64,000 nt of DNA from Melastoma dodecandrum (taxonomy: Eukaryota > Streptophyta > Magnoliopsida > Myrtales > Melastomataceae). Numbering within the stretch: the first letter of the stretch is position 1; every line of letters starts with the position of its first letter. This document shows, in pieces, positions 1 to 11,818 of this stretch. The translations under genes and the position numbers were made by a program. The notes under the pieces were generated by a model. That model made no database searches. It saw only the letters and a list, made by a program, of their open reading frames with translations, and had not been told where the DNA came from. The stretch spans positions 1,488,001 to 1,552,000 of the forward strand of contig JARUPY010000290.1 in NCBI GenBank assembly GCA_029817715.1, in the 5' to 3' direction.

Positions 1-683
1 CTCTCCTCCAAATATTTCTATCGACAATTCCTCTTAAGTCAGGTGGCTAAAGCATTGGGAAATCGAGACGACCATCTTAACTTATTAGCTAGGAAGCCAC
101 GAGGTCCTAGAGGAAAACGAGGTTTATTTTTTTATTAGGAAAGCGGGATCTTATGCTCGGTTGGGTCAGTGTGATTAGAGATTGTCTCAGCATAAATTTA
201 TACTCCATTGTTATAGTGAATCATCTTTTCCTCTCGTGTACGTAAGTCGATCTCATCGAGCCATGTAAATTTCACGTCTCTTTTTGCTTTTCATAAACAT
301 TCGATTGTTGACCATAGTTGGTTCGGCACGCTCCCAAGATCTTAGTTGTGTAGAATTGATATCCATGAGTGTAGAATTTGAGACCGGAAAGTTAGATGTG
401 AGCCTGAATTTTGACTCGTGGCAGATCAAGAAGAGCACGCTCCTAGTATAAAGAGGACTAAAGGATACAGTTTATCGTACAAGATCTGCAAATGCTTATG
501 GATGTGATTTATGGACAATTTCGGCCTTGACAAGGTATCTTATGAGTAGTGATATTTCGAGGGCCAACAGGAATACTTTACATTAACATTGTCGTCGTCA
601 TCATCATCACGACATCATTATTATTATCTCTGTTTCCTTCCATTCACATCACCGGCCTTAGAAGAGTTTTTCACGCAAGTAAA
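1..683. other. Unassigned left-edge sequence
   Basis: No domain, RNA gene or repeat structure recognised on either strand. The short open frames here have no family features. Confidence 0.5.
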
Positions 684-1082
684 TCACCTCACATCACTTA
701 TATGATATATTTCATAACGGATGTCGCAATCTGCAAGATGAACTTGAGCCCCTATGCCATGTGTACTACACCTTTGGAAGAGTGTAGTTCCGGCTGAGTC
801 CAGGCAACTGAGACAATCATCATGCGAGAGAGATCTGCTGCAGTAATTCGCACCATATAGAAGCTTAAATTTTGTCGAGACGAGAATGCCGAGCAACTCG
901 GGAGACGTTGCAGATAGGATGTTGACCATATCAACAGGCACGTCATGTCTACCATCAAATGGGGAAAATTTATTTTTGTTGCAGATTAGTGATAATAGAG
1001 TTGAATTATAAGCCGCCATCGCAGTACCTGCAAATAACGAAACGACCAAGATAATGAAACTCATATATTTCCCAACGATCAT
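684..1082 (-). CDS. Gnk2/DUF26-domain secreted protein (antifungal ginkbilobin-like)
   Basis: Single-exon gene of 132 residues. Residues 1-23 form a hydrophobic signal peptide ending near AMA, so the product should enter the secretory pathway. The rest is one Gnk2-homologous domain: C34 after the start of the mature chain, then C81-x8-C90-x2-C93, which is the family hallmark, then C105 and C119, giving six cysteines for three disulfides, and a closing RYE motif. One domain without kinase or transmembrane segment fits the ginkbilobin-2-like extracellular class rather than the two-domain CRK or PDLP classes. Gnk2 is known to bind mannose through an Asn, an Arg and a Glu; here the matching positions appear to be N35, Q113 and E124, so the Arg is replaced. 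The ATG gives a complete signal peptide and lies about 55 bases downstream of a TATA box. A truncated paralogue follows about 600 bases away. Confidence 0.85.
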   Translation of the reverse strand: MIVGKYMSFIILVVSLFAGTAMAAYNSTLLSLICNKNKFSPFDGRHDVPVDMVNILSATSPELLGILVSTKFKLLYGANYCSRSLSHDDCLSCLDSAGTTLFQRCSTHGIGAQVHLADCDIRYEIYHISDVR

Positions 1083-1138
1083 TTACATCTCCTCTATCTC
1101 CCTCGTGTGCGTCTGTGACTAGTAACTGATATAACACT

Positions 1139-1146
1139 ATTTATAG
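1139..1146 (-). promoter_or_regulatory. TATA box of the Gnk2-domain gene
   Basis: TATAAATA on the minus strand, about 55 bases upstream of the ATG at 1082. The spacing suits a short 5' leader. Confidence 0.6.
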
Positions 1147-1278
1147 ATGGGGGTAGGATAATGGCATTTTGTTCGGTCTGACCGAATTTGGGAGTAGGTT
1201 TTGTATTCAATCGGGCAGCTTTGTTGGCTGCCGACTAGAGCACTTCTTTCAAGGATTCGATGTTGATTACATCTAAGC

Positions 1279-1322
1279 CGAGGTCGAGGTCGAGGTCGAG
1301 GTCGAGGTCGAGTTCGAGGTCG
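1279..1322. repeat. CGAGGT hexanucleotide microsatellite
   Basis: About seven tandem CGAGGT units with one G-to-T variant unit. It lies between the Gnk2 gene and its truncated paralogue. Confidence 0.9.
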
Positions 1323-1696
1323 ATGAAACTAAGATGCAGTAGGGTGGGATCTCATCAAGAAGACTGGGGATATATTTCGATGACACAGTATTTACCTAAA
1401 GTGAAATTATGTTACACAGTATTTTTAATCGTAATAGACCCCCGTCATTTTTTTCTTCCTTCTTGTAACAAATTCTTATAACTTAATTTAGTTAAATAAA
1501 AATATAATTATTTTTCTTTGTCTTAAGAAAGTAATAATTAATTTAAATAGTTTGAATTCCAATTCCAATAAATGTGTTTATAGAATAACAAGTATAAGAA
1601 AATCACACTAAAATTATAAGAATTAAAAAAAAAAAGATCACACGAAACAATTTCGAAAGCATGACACATGATCGTAGAATATATCACATCATCGAA

Positions 1697-1846
1697 CTAA
1701 ACTGAAGTGCAATGACCAAACTTGTTTCCGTTGCAGGTAGTTGATACTACACTCGTATCGTAAGCCCTCACCACGTTACCTGCATATAAAAACACGACCC
1801 AGATCACGATGAGTATCTGCTGCTGGGCTGGTACAAACTTCCTCAT
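1697..1846 (-). pseudogene. Truncated Gnk2/DUF26 paralogue (5' fragment)
   Basis: The frame begins MRKFVP, has a hydrophobic signal-like segment ending VVRAYD, then a stretch with STTCNGNKFG, which parallels LSLICNKNKFS at the same place in the intact gene at 684-1082. The similarity stops right after this and a stop follows within five codons. The C-x8-C-x2-C core and the remaining cysteines are absent. The open frame continues upstream to 1972, but the ATG at 1846 matches the neighbour's start. This looks like a decayed tandem duplicate. A second exon cannot be excluded, but none is seen in the AT-rich DNA downstream. Confidence 0.7.
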
Positions 1847-1972
1847 TGAACAGACAATCGTTTCCATTTTCTTAGATTTCTCTGGTGCGAGTGAGACCGG
1901 CATTGATTCAACACAACTTATAGAGGACGACGTCTCGTAACCTACGTCCATGACATGCTTCCTTATGATCAT

Positions 1973-2420
1973 AATTGCTTACGTTCCCTTGGTCGAATCT
2001 CACAAGTAGCTTTTGTCTTCATTTCAGGAGTTTATCGGTTGCCGAACGTAGCTCAGGTAGCTCCAAAACTTGCAGTTACAAAACTACACGAATAATTAAA
2101 ACAATAATTCCGAGGCATTTAGCCTTGCTTTAAACTAAGTCCAGGTATATGAAATTAACCCACTTCTTTGTTTTGGACGAAACTACAAAAAATTTTAAAA
2201 TTTATACAATTTTTTAAATAGTCGGTACATTCAATATATTTCAAGCTGTTTCTTTCTGTAAGAAGAAAATAGTGTAAGATGTTGTCTGTTTTTTTTTAAC
2301 GAATTCTCTGAAACAAAATAAAGAATATATCTAAAGCCCATTGCTATATGAAAACCTTTCAATTTTTAGTTTCCTGTTTTTCAGAAAAACGCGGAAAATT
2401 CGTTTGCTTTAAAAAAATGA
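1973..2420. other. AT-rich intergenic DNA
   Basis: Gene-free stretch up to the MULE insertion. Nothing recognised. Confidence 0.5.
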
Positions 2421-2429
2421 AAATAAAAA

Positions 2430-2610
2430 GGTAAAATATACTTCATTGCCCAAATTTTGGGCCGACTCTCTTTGATAGCCTAAACTTTAAAAAATATCTT
2501 TTGTAACCTTAAATAACTCGTATGAATCTTTTATGGCCTTACTTAAACGCTGTTATTATGCTACTGATGTTAATAGTTTTTTTTTCCTATGTGGAGCTTC
2601 TATCCTCTTA
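2430..2610 (+). repeat. MULE-1 left terminal inverted repeat
   Basis: Begins GGTAAAATATACTTC. It aligns with small gaps to the reverse complement of 6911-7127. Confidence 0.8.
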
Positions 2611-4206
2611 CGTGGCCAAGTGAGATGGTTATAATTCTGGTAAAAAGTCTAGAACCCTCAATCATCGATACAAATTGGGGGAAAGGGGGAACGAAGGGGA
2701 GCGAGGGTCGGGGGCAGAGGGTTGAGGATGAGTAGCAACGACAATAAAGACATGAGCTTGGGCTGGACGATATCAGCTTCCTTGTGGACAAACAACATAT
2801 GCAAACATGGGAGGCGAGTATCCATGTTCACTAGTAAAAGCAACGCCGAAAGACGTTTTCTTCATTGTTCATATTGGAAGGTTAGTAGAGATTATGTTGT
2901 TTTATTTATTGTATTGGTAATATTTTCTGCTCCGATAGATTTGTGGAGATTATACCCACTTACTGAAATGCTTGTGTAGTTGTATGACATTATTATGTTG
3001 TTGTTGACTGAGTTGTATGCGCACTTATTGAAATCTTTGTTGTAGTTGTAGGCCCACTTACTGAATCGATATCAAATTAGGTGGAATATGATATGTATGA
3101 TTGTAATGCTTTTTGTTACTTGTTGTTATGTTGGCAAAATTAGGACGACGATTGTGGTTTATTCGAGTGGTTTAACGAGAGTATTCTGATTCGCCAGAAA
3201 GAAGTTATACTAAATCTAGTTGAAACGAAGAAGCTATTGAAAAGTAAGGTTGAAGTGATGTAGAAGAGAGAATCATGAGTGGGAGATCTAATTACGAAGC
3301 TTGAGGATAAGGTGCTTAAGTACAAGAACATGCAATCCGCCTATTTGATGGAAAACGCGCTAAGCAATTAAAAATGAAAAATCTAGAGAGGGATTTGAAG
3401 TTGATTACTTATTTATTGTATTACTTGTTGGTGTTATAATGTATTTAGGCTATCATTAATGTATGACATATTAATGTATGGGTCTTTTTTGTATTTTAGA
3501 TTTATAAGGGAAACTTGTACTTGTTATGTAACTATGCTAGAACCATGGAATGTTAGTAAAATTAACTGTGTAATTTCGATTTGCACAAATATGGATACTT
3601 ACATAGTTGACTGTCACTAACAGTAATAGCCCACAATCCAAAATGCAATCCAGTTACTACTTCATAAGGCCGTATAACACCAAAAAAACGTACAATTCAA
3701 GGCTATCCTACATCAGCTGCATTGCCATCAACTTCAAGTATTTCAAAATCAGGTATATTGCCACCAACTTCAAGGCAATCCAAGCTCAGCTGCATTTAAC
3801 TTCAGTTGCATTGTCTCCAACTTTAGCTGCATTCTCGGTTGTACTTCTCCTAATGCATGTTCTCTTGTTGTGCCCAATGCTTCCACACAATTTACACTTT
3901 ACTCTCCATAATTGTGCAGAACCTATAGAACAAGTATGTTGTTATAATTATGTTTGTTAAAAAATACATATGTATAAGGCAAGGGTGAAAACAAACCAAA
4001 CAGAGTAATGCTATCAGAGAACTCCACTGTATCCTATTGTGATGTGGCTGGGGCTGGTTGCGACTACGATGGGAATGAGGTTGGTGATGATAGTGGGGTA
4101 AGCTGCGACGATGATTGTGCTAGCTGCGACAATGAAGGCTGACCTCGACAGCTTCTCTTGTTCTGGCACCAATTTCCACAATATGAGCCCTTAATGCCAA
4201 CTCCCT

Positions 4207-6644
4207 TCATTGATGAGGGTTTGGGGTCTTCTTCCTTGCTTTTCTTCCTGTTTTGTTTTTGGGTCTTCCTGACAACTTCTTATATGGTGGTGGGTTAATT
4301 GGAGCGCCTTCCACATTTGGCCAGAACTTGTAGCCTTTTAATTGTTTTAGTACATGACTATATGCATCTCTATATGCAGCCAGCTTAAAGCATGGATCAA
4401 TGTAATGATCCATGCTTCATTTCATGAAGTAGATGCAAGCTATGACTTGTGCACATGGAGTTTTATGAAGATCCCGATTCCTACAGCTACAACTACCTCG
4501 CCTTAAGTCAACCAAAAAACTGTCATCTTCTACAAATGCCATAGACACTTCAAATTTCTCATATATGGAAGGCTTCACAACATATTTGACAGCAACCTCC
4601 TTCATGACCTTCTTCTTTTCAACCTACCTTAAAAGAGATGTCAGATGCGCCTCTAACATAATAATAAGTGGTAATATTCTTGTAGCAACAATGTAGAAAT
4701 TGAAAATTTCACTCATGCTGTTGTTACAAGTACCAGATTTGCTTGAGATGTTGAAGGAAGCTTGCAAAAGTATTAAGGACCCTGCTTTACAAAAGCGTTG
4801 CAACATCTAAGGACCCTGGGCAGTCATCTCGTTCAAATTGCATTTCTCTTAAAGCATTGTTGCAGTCCACCTCATTTGTACTCTTGGCAGCCTTATAGAA
4901 ACAACTCTTCAAAAATATCCCCATATGCTTCACCTTCTAGTTTTGATAAATATGTCTTGAACAATTCCTTGCTTCTGCCTCAGGTGCTAGGCTGGTTATA
5001 TCATTCAATAAACCCTGCAAATGTAATAATAGTTATCTCATATCCCAAAAAGAAACTAAACTACAACCTACGAAAAACATACCTGTTGTTGGTCACTTAT
5101 AAATGTCCATCCTTGTCACGTCCCAACTTTCAGCTCTTTAAATAATAGATTGAGGAACCAAAGCCATTAGTTGATGTTTCCACATTCCAAGATAGCCTAA
5201 GCAACGGGGAACATACCTTCATTTCCATCGCGACCCACGACAATATGCCTCCTACTCTGTGTTTGATAAAAGTGCTATCGAATCCAATGACTCATCTATA
5301 CCCAAAGAGAAATCCCCGAACCAAAGGCTCAAAACAAATGAATAGCCTCTTAAAGGTGTTGTATTCCCCCCTGTGGGTAGTGTCAGATCGTATGTCAATT
5401 CAAACAGCTAGATGAGTATTTCATCTTTAAAACGGCCAGATTTTGATGCAACTTTATGAAATGATCTTCAACTGACCCAACCATCAACCTATCCGCCAAC
5501 CAGCAAGCTTTGTAACATTTCATGAGGGTACTTCAATTTTGTGCTTCCTCATTACCTCCTATTGTATTTCTTTGGGTGTAACACCAACTCTATGTACATT
5601 ACTTTCTAGAAACTGTTTGGTCAGCCATTTGGTAGTTGCTTGTCTACCTTTCATGCTCCGCGAACATTTATGGGTCTAATAGCGAAATTTGCCTCTTTCT
5701 TCATCCATGATCCATAAACCCTCCACAGACAGCCCGATTCACATACAGCCTCTTGCTTAGCCTTTGAACTTCTTTTCCAATGAAGGTAGTACCCGTTTGC
5801 TATGGCACACTTCTATATTACAATGTGCATCTGTTTTTGTGTCTCAAAGGACATTCCAGGCCTTAATCTTAAGTTCTTATGATCACATTGTGGATCTGTC
5901 AACTCAACTTTCAAATGTTGCCTCATACATGCTATTGTCGATTTTCCATCATCTCAATGCATCTCATCATTTGACGCCTTGTAGTCACTTCCATATATCC
6001 GAACATTCACATCACTAACTACATGATCCATACTACCATGCATTTGCACAACCTCAGCCCCAACTAATTCATCATCCCTTTCCCATCTACCTAATCGTCC
6101 ATAGCTCCAACTAGATCAGCATCCTCAGCCCCAAATACCTCAACATCGTCATCCCTAAGTTGCTTAGCTTTCTGAGCCCCATATGACTCAACATCAACAT
6201 CCTGAGCCCCATCATCATCCTCTTGGACCCCAACATCAACTTCACCCTCACTAAACATACCATCAATGCTAGTGCCTGTTGAGTGATATGAATCATCACA
6301 ACTAACCTCAACATTTTCACTAACACCTTCATAATTTGATAAGGCCTCCCCAATAACTTAACAATAAACATTCACTGTAGAACAATGCCGACACCCTTCG
6401 ATCATTTCTAAAACATCATTATCATTGATAATTTGCCTCAACTCATACAAATCCGATCTGGATAATCTTCCCATATCCTGCTAACCTTAAATCCAGAATC
6501 TTTGGAAAATGCAACTAGAGAAAAGTATCTCAACCGATCACAATCTACATTATCAAACGCCAACACTCTACAACCACTATAACTAACTTTGTCGCCAGAC
6601 GAAACTTCGCCAGCTATGTGCATTAACAAAAAAGTCCTCTTCAT
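4207..6644 (-). pseudogene. MuDR-type MULE transposase remnant
   Basis: Read on the minus strand, the N-terminal part (6438-6644) resembles the PB1-like domain of plant MULEs (DNVDCDRLRYFSLV), followed by an acidic low-complexity stretch near 6110-6370 in a shifted frame. The catalytic core is broken: a GFDSTFIKHR-like first-Asp motif near 5270, a GWTFISDQQ second-Asp motif near 5105, then KSGTCNNSMSEIFN near 4720. The C-terminus keeps a SWIM zinc finger (CSCRNRDLHKTPCAQ, near 4480, with Gln where the zinc-binding His is normally found) and a basic PPPYKKLSGRPKNKTGRK tail. In-frame stops separate blocks, for example TGA near 4414 and TAG near 4621, and frameshifts occur in the core. The family acts as a DDE transposase on its own TIRs, but this copy cannot make a functional protein. 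Introns may account for some breaks. Confidence 0.85.
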
Positions 6645-6910
6645 CCTAACATGGTTAACTTAAGACTTAATCGTCTACCATCGACAATAAAACATAAAAA
6701 CAAATTAAGTAACACTGAACCAGAAAAGAATGGATATCAGCCTCCACAATGGGCGCGCCTAACTCCAGCACTAAAGTGCCTTCCTCCACCCGACTTCGAG
6801 TGAGTTTGCCTGCTGTCAATCTCCCTTTTCCCCCGAATCAGCCTGTAATTCTATTTAGGGTTTGAAAAAACATTTTTTGGTAATTAGGTTATCATAAATT
6901 ATTCGTAAGG

Positions 6911-7127
6911 GTCAGAGGATAGAAGCACCACGTAGGAAAAAAAACTTTTAACATCAGACACCTAGGATAATAGTAGACAGTAATTGGGTTTAATGTATAA
7001 CGCTGTTTAAGTAAGGCCACAAAGGTTACATAAGAGTGATTTAAGGCTACAAACCAAATTTTCTAAAGTTGGGGCCACAAAAGAAAGTCGGCCCAAAAGT
7101 GGGGCCATAAAGGTATATTATTTTGCC
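6911..7127 (-). repeat. MULE-1 right terminal inverted repeat
   Basis: Reverse complement of the left TIR with scattered mismatches and small indels. Its outer end reads GGCAAAATAATATACC when reversed. Confidence 0.8.
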
Positions 7128-7340
7128 AAACAAAAATTACGAAAAAATTTTCTTAGTTTCTTTTAACTTTTAGAAAATAGGTTAAACCCGTTTTCAAATT
7201 TCTCGATCCTAAAACACTACCTACCCCCACTTCTTTCGTCCCTCCCCACACCCATTGCCCGGTTGCCACCCATCCCACCCCCGCTCCCGGAGGCTCTCCC
7301 GGCTTAGTCGCAAGTTTAGTGTATGAGATCGCAGTGTAAC

Positions 7341-8925
7341 CAAGGTTGTCAAGGCGTTAAGGCGCCACCAAGGCGAGAAGGGCTTCCATCGCCCGGGGCG
7401 CTCGCCTAGGCGCTAATGAATAAAATAATATATTATAATTGAAATGTCAAATAGAAATGTATTTTATAAACCAAAATATCATCTCAAGGTATCATCTCAA
7501 GATCCCCATCCACATTAATTCTAAATAAAAAGAAAGAAATAATGGTTCACATCATTCGAGTTATCCGCATCTAAACATCAAATTAGAAACCAAAATGATC
7601 ATCATCAATCACAACATTCATCATCCCAATCAACTTCAGTTTCAAGCAAGTTATCATTTCCAAGTTGTATTTTTCAATGTCCTCTGCCGCATCGGAGTGT
7701 ACTCCTTTCTGTTGAAGAATCATCTGTGATGTACTCGAACTAGCATGTTGCCTTGTAATTCGAATAGGTTCCTCGACTCCTGATGCTCTCTCAACCGCTC
7801 TCCATGTCAAAGTATCGTTAGAGAAGACCAGATCTTCGCTTTCTTCCTCATCATCTTCCATTTCTCGCACCATCCATTCATTACTATCATCAATGTCATC
7901 CAAAGTCAATGGATCGATAACATTTGCGGCATCATATCTATCTTTCAGCTTTTGATTGTACTTGACATAAACCAAGTCAAGTAACCTGCTATGCTCAAGG
8001 CGGTTCCTCTTCTTTGTATGAATCTACAAAGAAGAAAGCTATCAATATTCTATTTGAGAATAAGAATAATATACGTAATACTTTAATATGGGATTTACAA
8101 GCTCAAATGCGCTCCAGTTGCGTTCACAACCACTTGCACTGCAAGTCAAGCTTAGAATTCTGACCGCAAGACGTTGTAGATTTGGAGTATGATGCCCAAA
8201 CATATCCCACCATTCCACTGTCGTCTAGAATTCGTATTCGTCATGATAGTCATACTATCACAAAAATTCGAAATAATCATAAAATAAAATACCTGGCGAT
8301 CTTAGTTTCCTTGATCTAATAGCTAATGTCGTACTAAATTTCCCTTCAGATCGCTTGTAGTATCCAAACTCAGCAAGGATCTTATCCTGAAGCTCGACAG
8401 TTGGAGCAAACTTCTCGACACAAGCATACAAACCGTCTATCACTTCTGGATTCGTTTCACAGTGAGTAATTTGATCAAAGTACTCAGGATTCAAGAGGTG
8501 CCCGGCCGCATGTAAGGGATGATGCAACTGAGAATTCCATCGGTCGTCAATTATCTTGAACACGTCTGCATACTTATCTTCTTTGCCATGGAAAGACTTT
8601 TGGATAGCCTGTTTTGCTCTATCCATCGCTTCATATATATACCCCATCGTCGGTTTCTTCTCGTTATCCACAAGCCGTAGAACACATACTAATGGCCCCA
8701 TCACCTTCAATGTGTACAAAACCATGTCCCAAAACGACCGCCTTATCACAATATCATAATCCCTCTTTCCTTTCTCCGTGGTTGTCAACTAGTTCTCATC
8801 CCATTCTCGGGACAAGAACATTTTCGCTAACTTATTCTTCAAGATATGAAGTCTCTGTAAAGTGAGAAAGGTCGTCGCAAATCTAGTAACACCATGCCTG
8901 AGCAACTCCTTATTCTCCGTAAAAC
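7341..8925 (-). mobile_element. hAT-family transposon fragment
   Basis: The left boundary CAAGGTTGTCAAGGCG, with GGCGCC and CGCCTAGGCGC motifs behind it, is the type of GC-rich subterminal sequence seen in plant hAT elements. A minus-strand hAT transposase follows, so this is its 3' end. No matching inverted terminus is found to the right. The recognisable transposase simply ends near 8925 where unrelated GC-rich sequence starts, so the element is 5'-truncated. Confidence 0.75.
7583..8925 (-). pseudogene. hAT transposase, C-terminal two thirds, broken
   Basis: Reading from 8925 leftward: ENKELLRHGVTRFATTFLTL and LAKMFLSREWDEN, then an in-frame TAG near 8789, then a 176-residue open block (8258-8788) typical of plant hAT transposases (WDMVLYTLKVMGPLV, DDRWNSQLHHPLHAAGHLLN). 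A following exon near 8103-8220 holds the hAT dimerisation motif WWDMFG then CSASGCERNWSAFE. After a likely intron, the last exon (ending at 7583) begins IHTKKRNRLEHSRLLDLVYV and has an acidic tail. The BED zinc finger and N-terminus are missing. The family catalyses cut-and-paste transposition; this copy is dead. Confidence 0.85.
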
Positions 8926-10157
8926 TTCTCATAGTACACTGTGCAACGCAGAGTGGAGCATCCCCCTATGCCCTCCGAGCAACTTCGACGCTCCCGCCTC
9001 CTTAGCCCAACTCCCTTCCCTAAACGCTCTCCGAGGACCCTTCGCCTGTAAAAGCCTCAATTCCTGTACACATTTTTCAGAATATTTATCAAAGTTTCAC
9101 TAGTCAACTTATTGCGGAAAACGACAAACTCTTAACCTTTACCCGTGAATGCTCAAGGTTCGTATCCAGGTTCTTTCTGTTTTGGATTCTGACTCTTCTA
9201 CAAACCGTATCCTATTTGCTTTACGCTGCAAAACTAAAACGATGGTCCCCAATTGGGGTCAGCAAACCACTGCTGAGTATGCCTCACCCGTGCACACATG
9301 CGAAAATAGTGCGACCCCTAGACTCATCCTAACGTTCATCGTTTTGAAAACAGTTTCCCATGTACTGATCCGACCAAACCATTCAGACATTAATCATGTG
9401 ACAGTTCCATAAATAAATACATAGATCACAATGAATAGAAATAAGCACAATTCAGCAATCTCAATAACAAGTCGTCAAATAATGCATATCAATGACACAA
9501 TAATTAAATCATCATAGAACAAAACGACTCTCTTAATACGCCTCCACCATATCAACACTTCCACAAGGTGCCAGAACCACCGTAGTGCGTCCCTACCCAC
9601 TCCTCGGGAGCGCCCGGGAAACCGGAGCAGGTAACAACCGCGAGTGGTGTTACCTCCCCGCACTCCTCCGACATCACAACCGGGTTCGTACCGCAGTGCC
9701 AGTGGGATCGACCTCCACTCATGCGAAAACAATCGGACAATTCGCAACAATCACAACTCAACAGCAGTAGGGAGAACAGACAGTCTCAGATAAGGCCAGA
9801 TACCTAGGAGGTCGATCACAAACAACTCCATTGCCCAATTTCAATTATGTGGTCACAAAGACCCAATTTCCTCATATTGCAAATGCCATCCAAATTCAGT
9901 TCATGAAAGGGGCAGCCATCAATTCAACCAGAATCTAGGCCACCACACCTCTCGTGTAATTAGGATATTGAGGGGAGCATGGTTTTTGCAATTTGCCAAC
10001 CCAAGCCCATAGGGCGACCGCTCATTTCATCGTATGTTGTGGAGGGGAGGGGCTGTAAGCTTGGCACACAGAACCAGATCACGTCGTCGTTCGCTCAGTT
10101 CGGAGAAGGGCAGAGGGCCGCCTCGTAATCGACTACTACCAATAAATTTTCCAAGAC
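8926..10157. other. Unassigned repeat-like sequence, partly GC-rich
   Basis: No protein family recognised on either strand. GC-rich blocks near 9560-9720 and 10020-10130 contrast with AT-rich sequence between them. This looks like non-coding retroelement or other repeat debris, but I cannot assign it. Confidence 0.35.
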
Positions 10158-10723
10158 ATAGCCACTAGGGGTGAGCATAGGTCCCTGGTAAAACCGGAAA
10201 CCGATTGAAACCGGTGTCCGTATAGATTATCGAATAGACCGGGTAGGTTCTAAGGTTCTAAATTTTTGAAAACCGGTAGTACCAAGTACGATTCCAGGTT
10301 CTCACATCGGAACCAACCTGGAGAACCTTTATAATAACTTTATATAATATATATAATATATTTTTATAATATCTTTATATAATCTTTATTCTCTATTTAT
10401 ATAAATAATTTTTTTTTAAGATTGTAAATATTTCTTATTTATATGTAGCAATTTTGCGCACATTTATATGGTTGCTGACAAGTCTCTCTTTATGGATATC
10501 CCCTAGCCCTTGCCCTCTTCGCGAGGCCTTGACTAGTTTGCTTAGGGTTTTTTTAGATTGATTGGAGTAATGCTTGAGGTATTTTTAATTGATTTGAGTA
10601 ATGCTTGAGGTTTTTTTAGATTGATTAGAGTAATGCTTAAGGTTTTTTTAAAATTAATTAGAGTAGTGTGGTTGATTTAATGTAGAAGTGTCTCATAAGG
10701 ACAGGAATCGAAACCGGTAACCG

Positions 10724-11772
10724 TGTTGACACAATGGGCTATCTTGGGCCTGTTCTCTGACGAAGCCCACAATAGACGCGGAGCCCATAACAGAGACAGC
10801 CACATCAGGCCTGCAATTATAGTCTACACAGACTATATGGCTGAGTAGTGACCCTGTATCCAGTGGAAGTCTACAGCCCGCGCCTGCACAGGACACACGT
10901 CATAAAGGACGGTTTAATAGCCTCGAAATTAATGGAGCTTACAACCCACGTCTGTATTGATGCACGTCTTAAAAGACAGTTAATTAACTCCGAAGTCAAA
11001 GGAGTTTACGACCCACGTCCACACGAGTGGTACGACTTAGAAGTCAGTTTGTTGGCTCTGAGATCCTTGGGAGTATAAAAGGAGGAGATCTCCCTAAGAG
11101 AAAAACACGAACAAATCAGCCAACAGAAGCTTATCTTGCTCGTCACCCCTTAGTTGTTAGTTGTTAGGATTCCCCGACCTGGGCGAAACCCTTAAGGTTT
11201 CATTGGTCTTCGGTTCCACCGTCAGAGTGAGCAATCGTAACTTTGGTGACAAATCCCCGCCAGCACTCCAACGCCAGGACGAGCCACCGTAGTCTCGGTA
11301 CACATCTCCGCCTTCGACACTGCCACCAGGGTGAGCCACCGTAGCCTTGGTATCCACGTCCTCCTCTACATTCAACCACATTCCGTCCACCAAGCCCAGC
11401 AACCGAGTTGTGCCAGCCAAGGAGTGCAAGTCTACGGCACTCTGTCATCAAGTCTACGACGACGCTGCCCAGATTCTCAAGTCCGAAGTGCCCAGCGTCA
11501 AGTCTGCGACATCCTTCATCGCCCAGACCTGCTGGATTGTAGTTTCCAGCATCAAGTCTACGACCTAGCTCTGAGTCTACAGAGCCCAGTAGCCAGTTTA
11601 CAACCTTACTACCATCCTTGTTTTTATTTTTATGGCTGTAAGCATTCTTTACTTATTGTGAAACTGTTTACATTCGATCAATTTCATTCAATTACTTACT
11701 GGCGACCACATTTACAATCCCTGTGAGACTTATTGCCAAATATTTCCGAGTGATCCGTTTTCGACGCGAACA
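10724..11772 (+). repeat. 5' LTR
   Basis: Starts TGTTGACACAATGGGC and ends GACGCGAACA (TG...CA). The last 700 or so bases are closely repeated at 22190-22973. It includes a TATA box and the repeated element GAGCCACCGTAG. Confidence 0.85.
11074..11080 (+). promoter_or_regulatory. LTR TATA box
   Basis: TATAAAA within the 5' LTR, matched by TATAAAA near 22236 in the 3' LTR. It is the probable transcription start signal of the retrotransposon. Confidence 0.6.
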
Positions 11773-11778
11773 CGTTTT

Positions 11779-11795
11779 TGGCGACCACAGTGGGA
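11779..11795 (+). other. Primer binding site (probable tRNA-Arg type)
   Basis: TGGCGACCACAGTGGGA lies six bases after the LTR end. The TGGCGAC start resembles the tRNA-Arg-type PBS of Tat/Ogre elements. The exact tRNA has not been checked. Confidence 0.55.
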
Positions 11796-11818
11796 GACGA
11801 AAAACTTAAAGTTTACAG

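Larger units (their letters stand above)
2430..7127 (-). mobile_element. Mutator-like element (MULE-1), decayed, long TIRs
   Basis: About 4.7 kb bounded by imperfect inverted repeats of about 180-215 bases. Both ends share GGGCCGACT, TGGCCTTACTTAAAC and a TGGAGCTTCTATCCTCT-like block when one end is reverse-complemented. The flanks AAATAAAAA (2421-2429) and AAACAAAAA (7128-7136) match at 8 of 9 positions, as expected for a 9-bp Mutator target duplication. Inside is a minus-strand MuDR-type transposase with many stops. TIR divergence and the broken ORF indicate an old, inactive copy. Confidence 0.88.

Noticed and set aside
11200..11451. Open frames inside both LTRs (for example 11157-11726 and 22319-22755)
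   Set aside because: They follow the non-coding LTR repeat, occur in both LTRs and have no domains.
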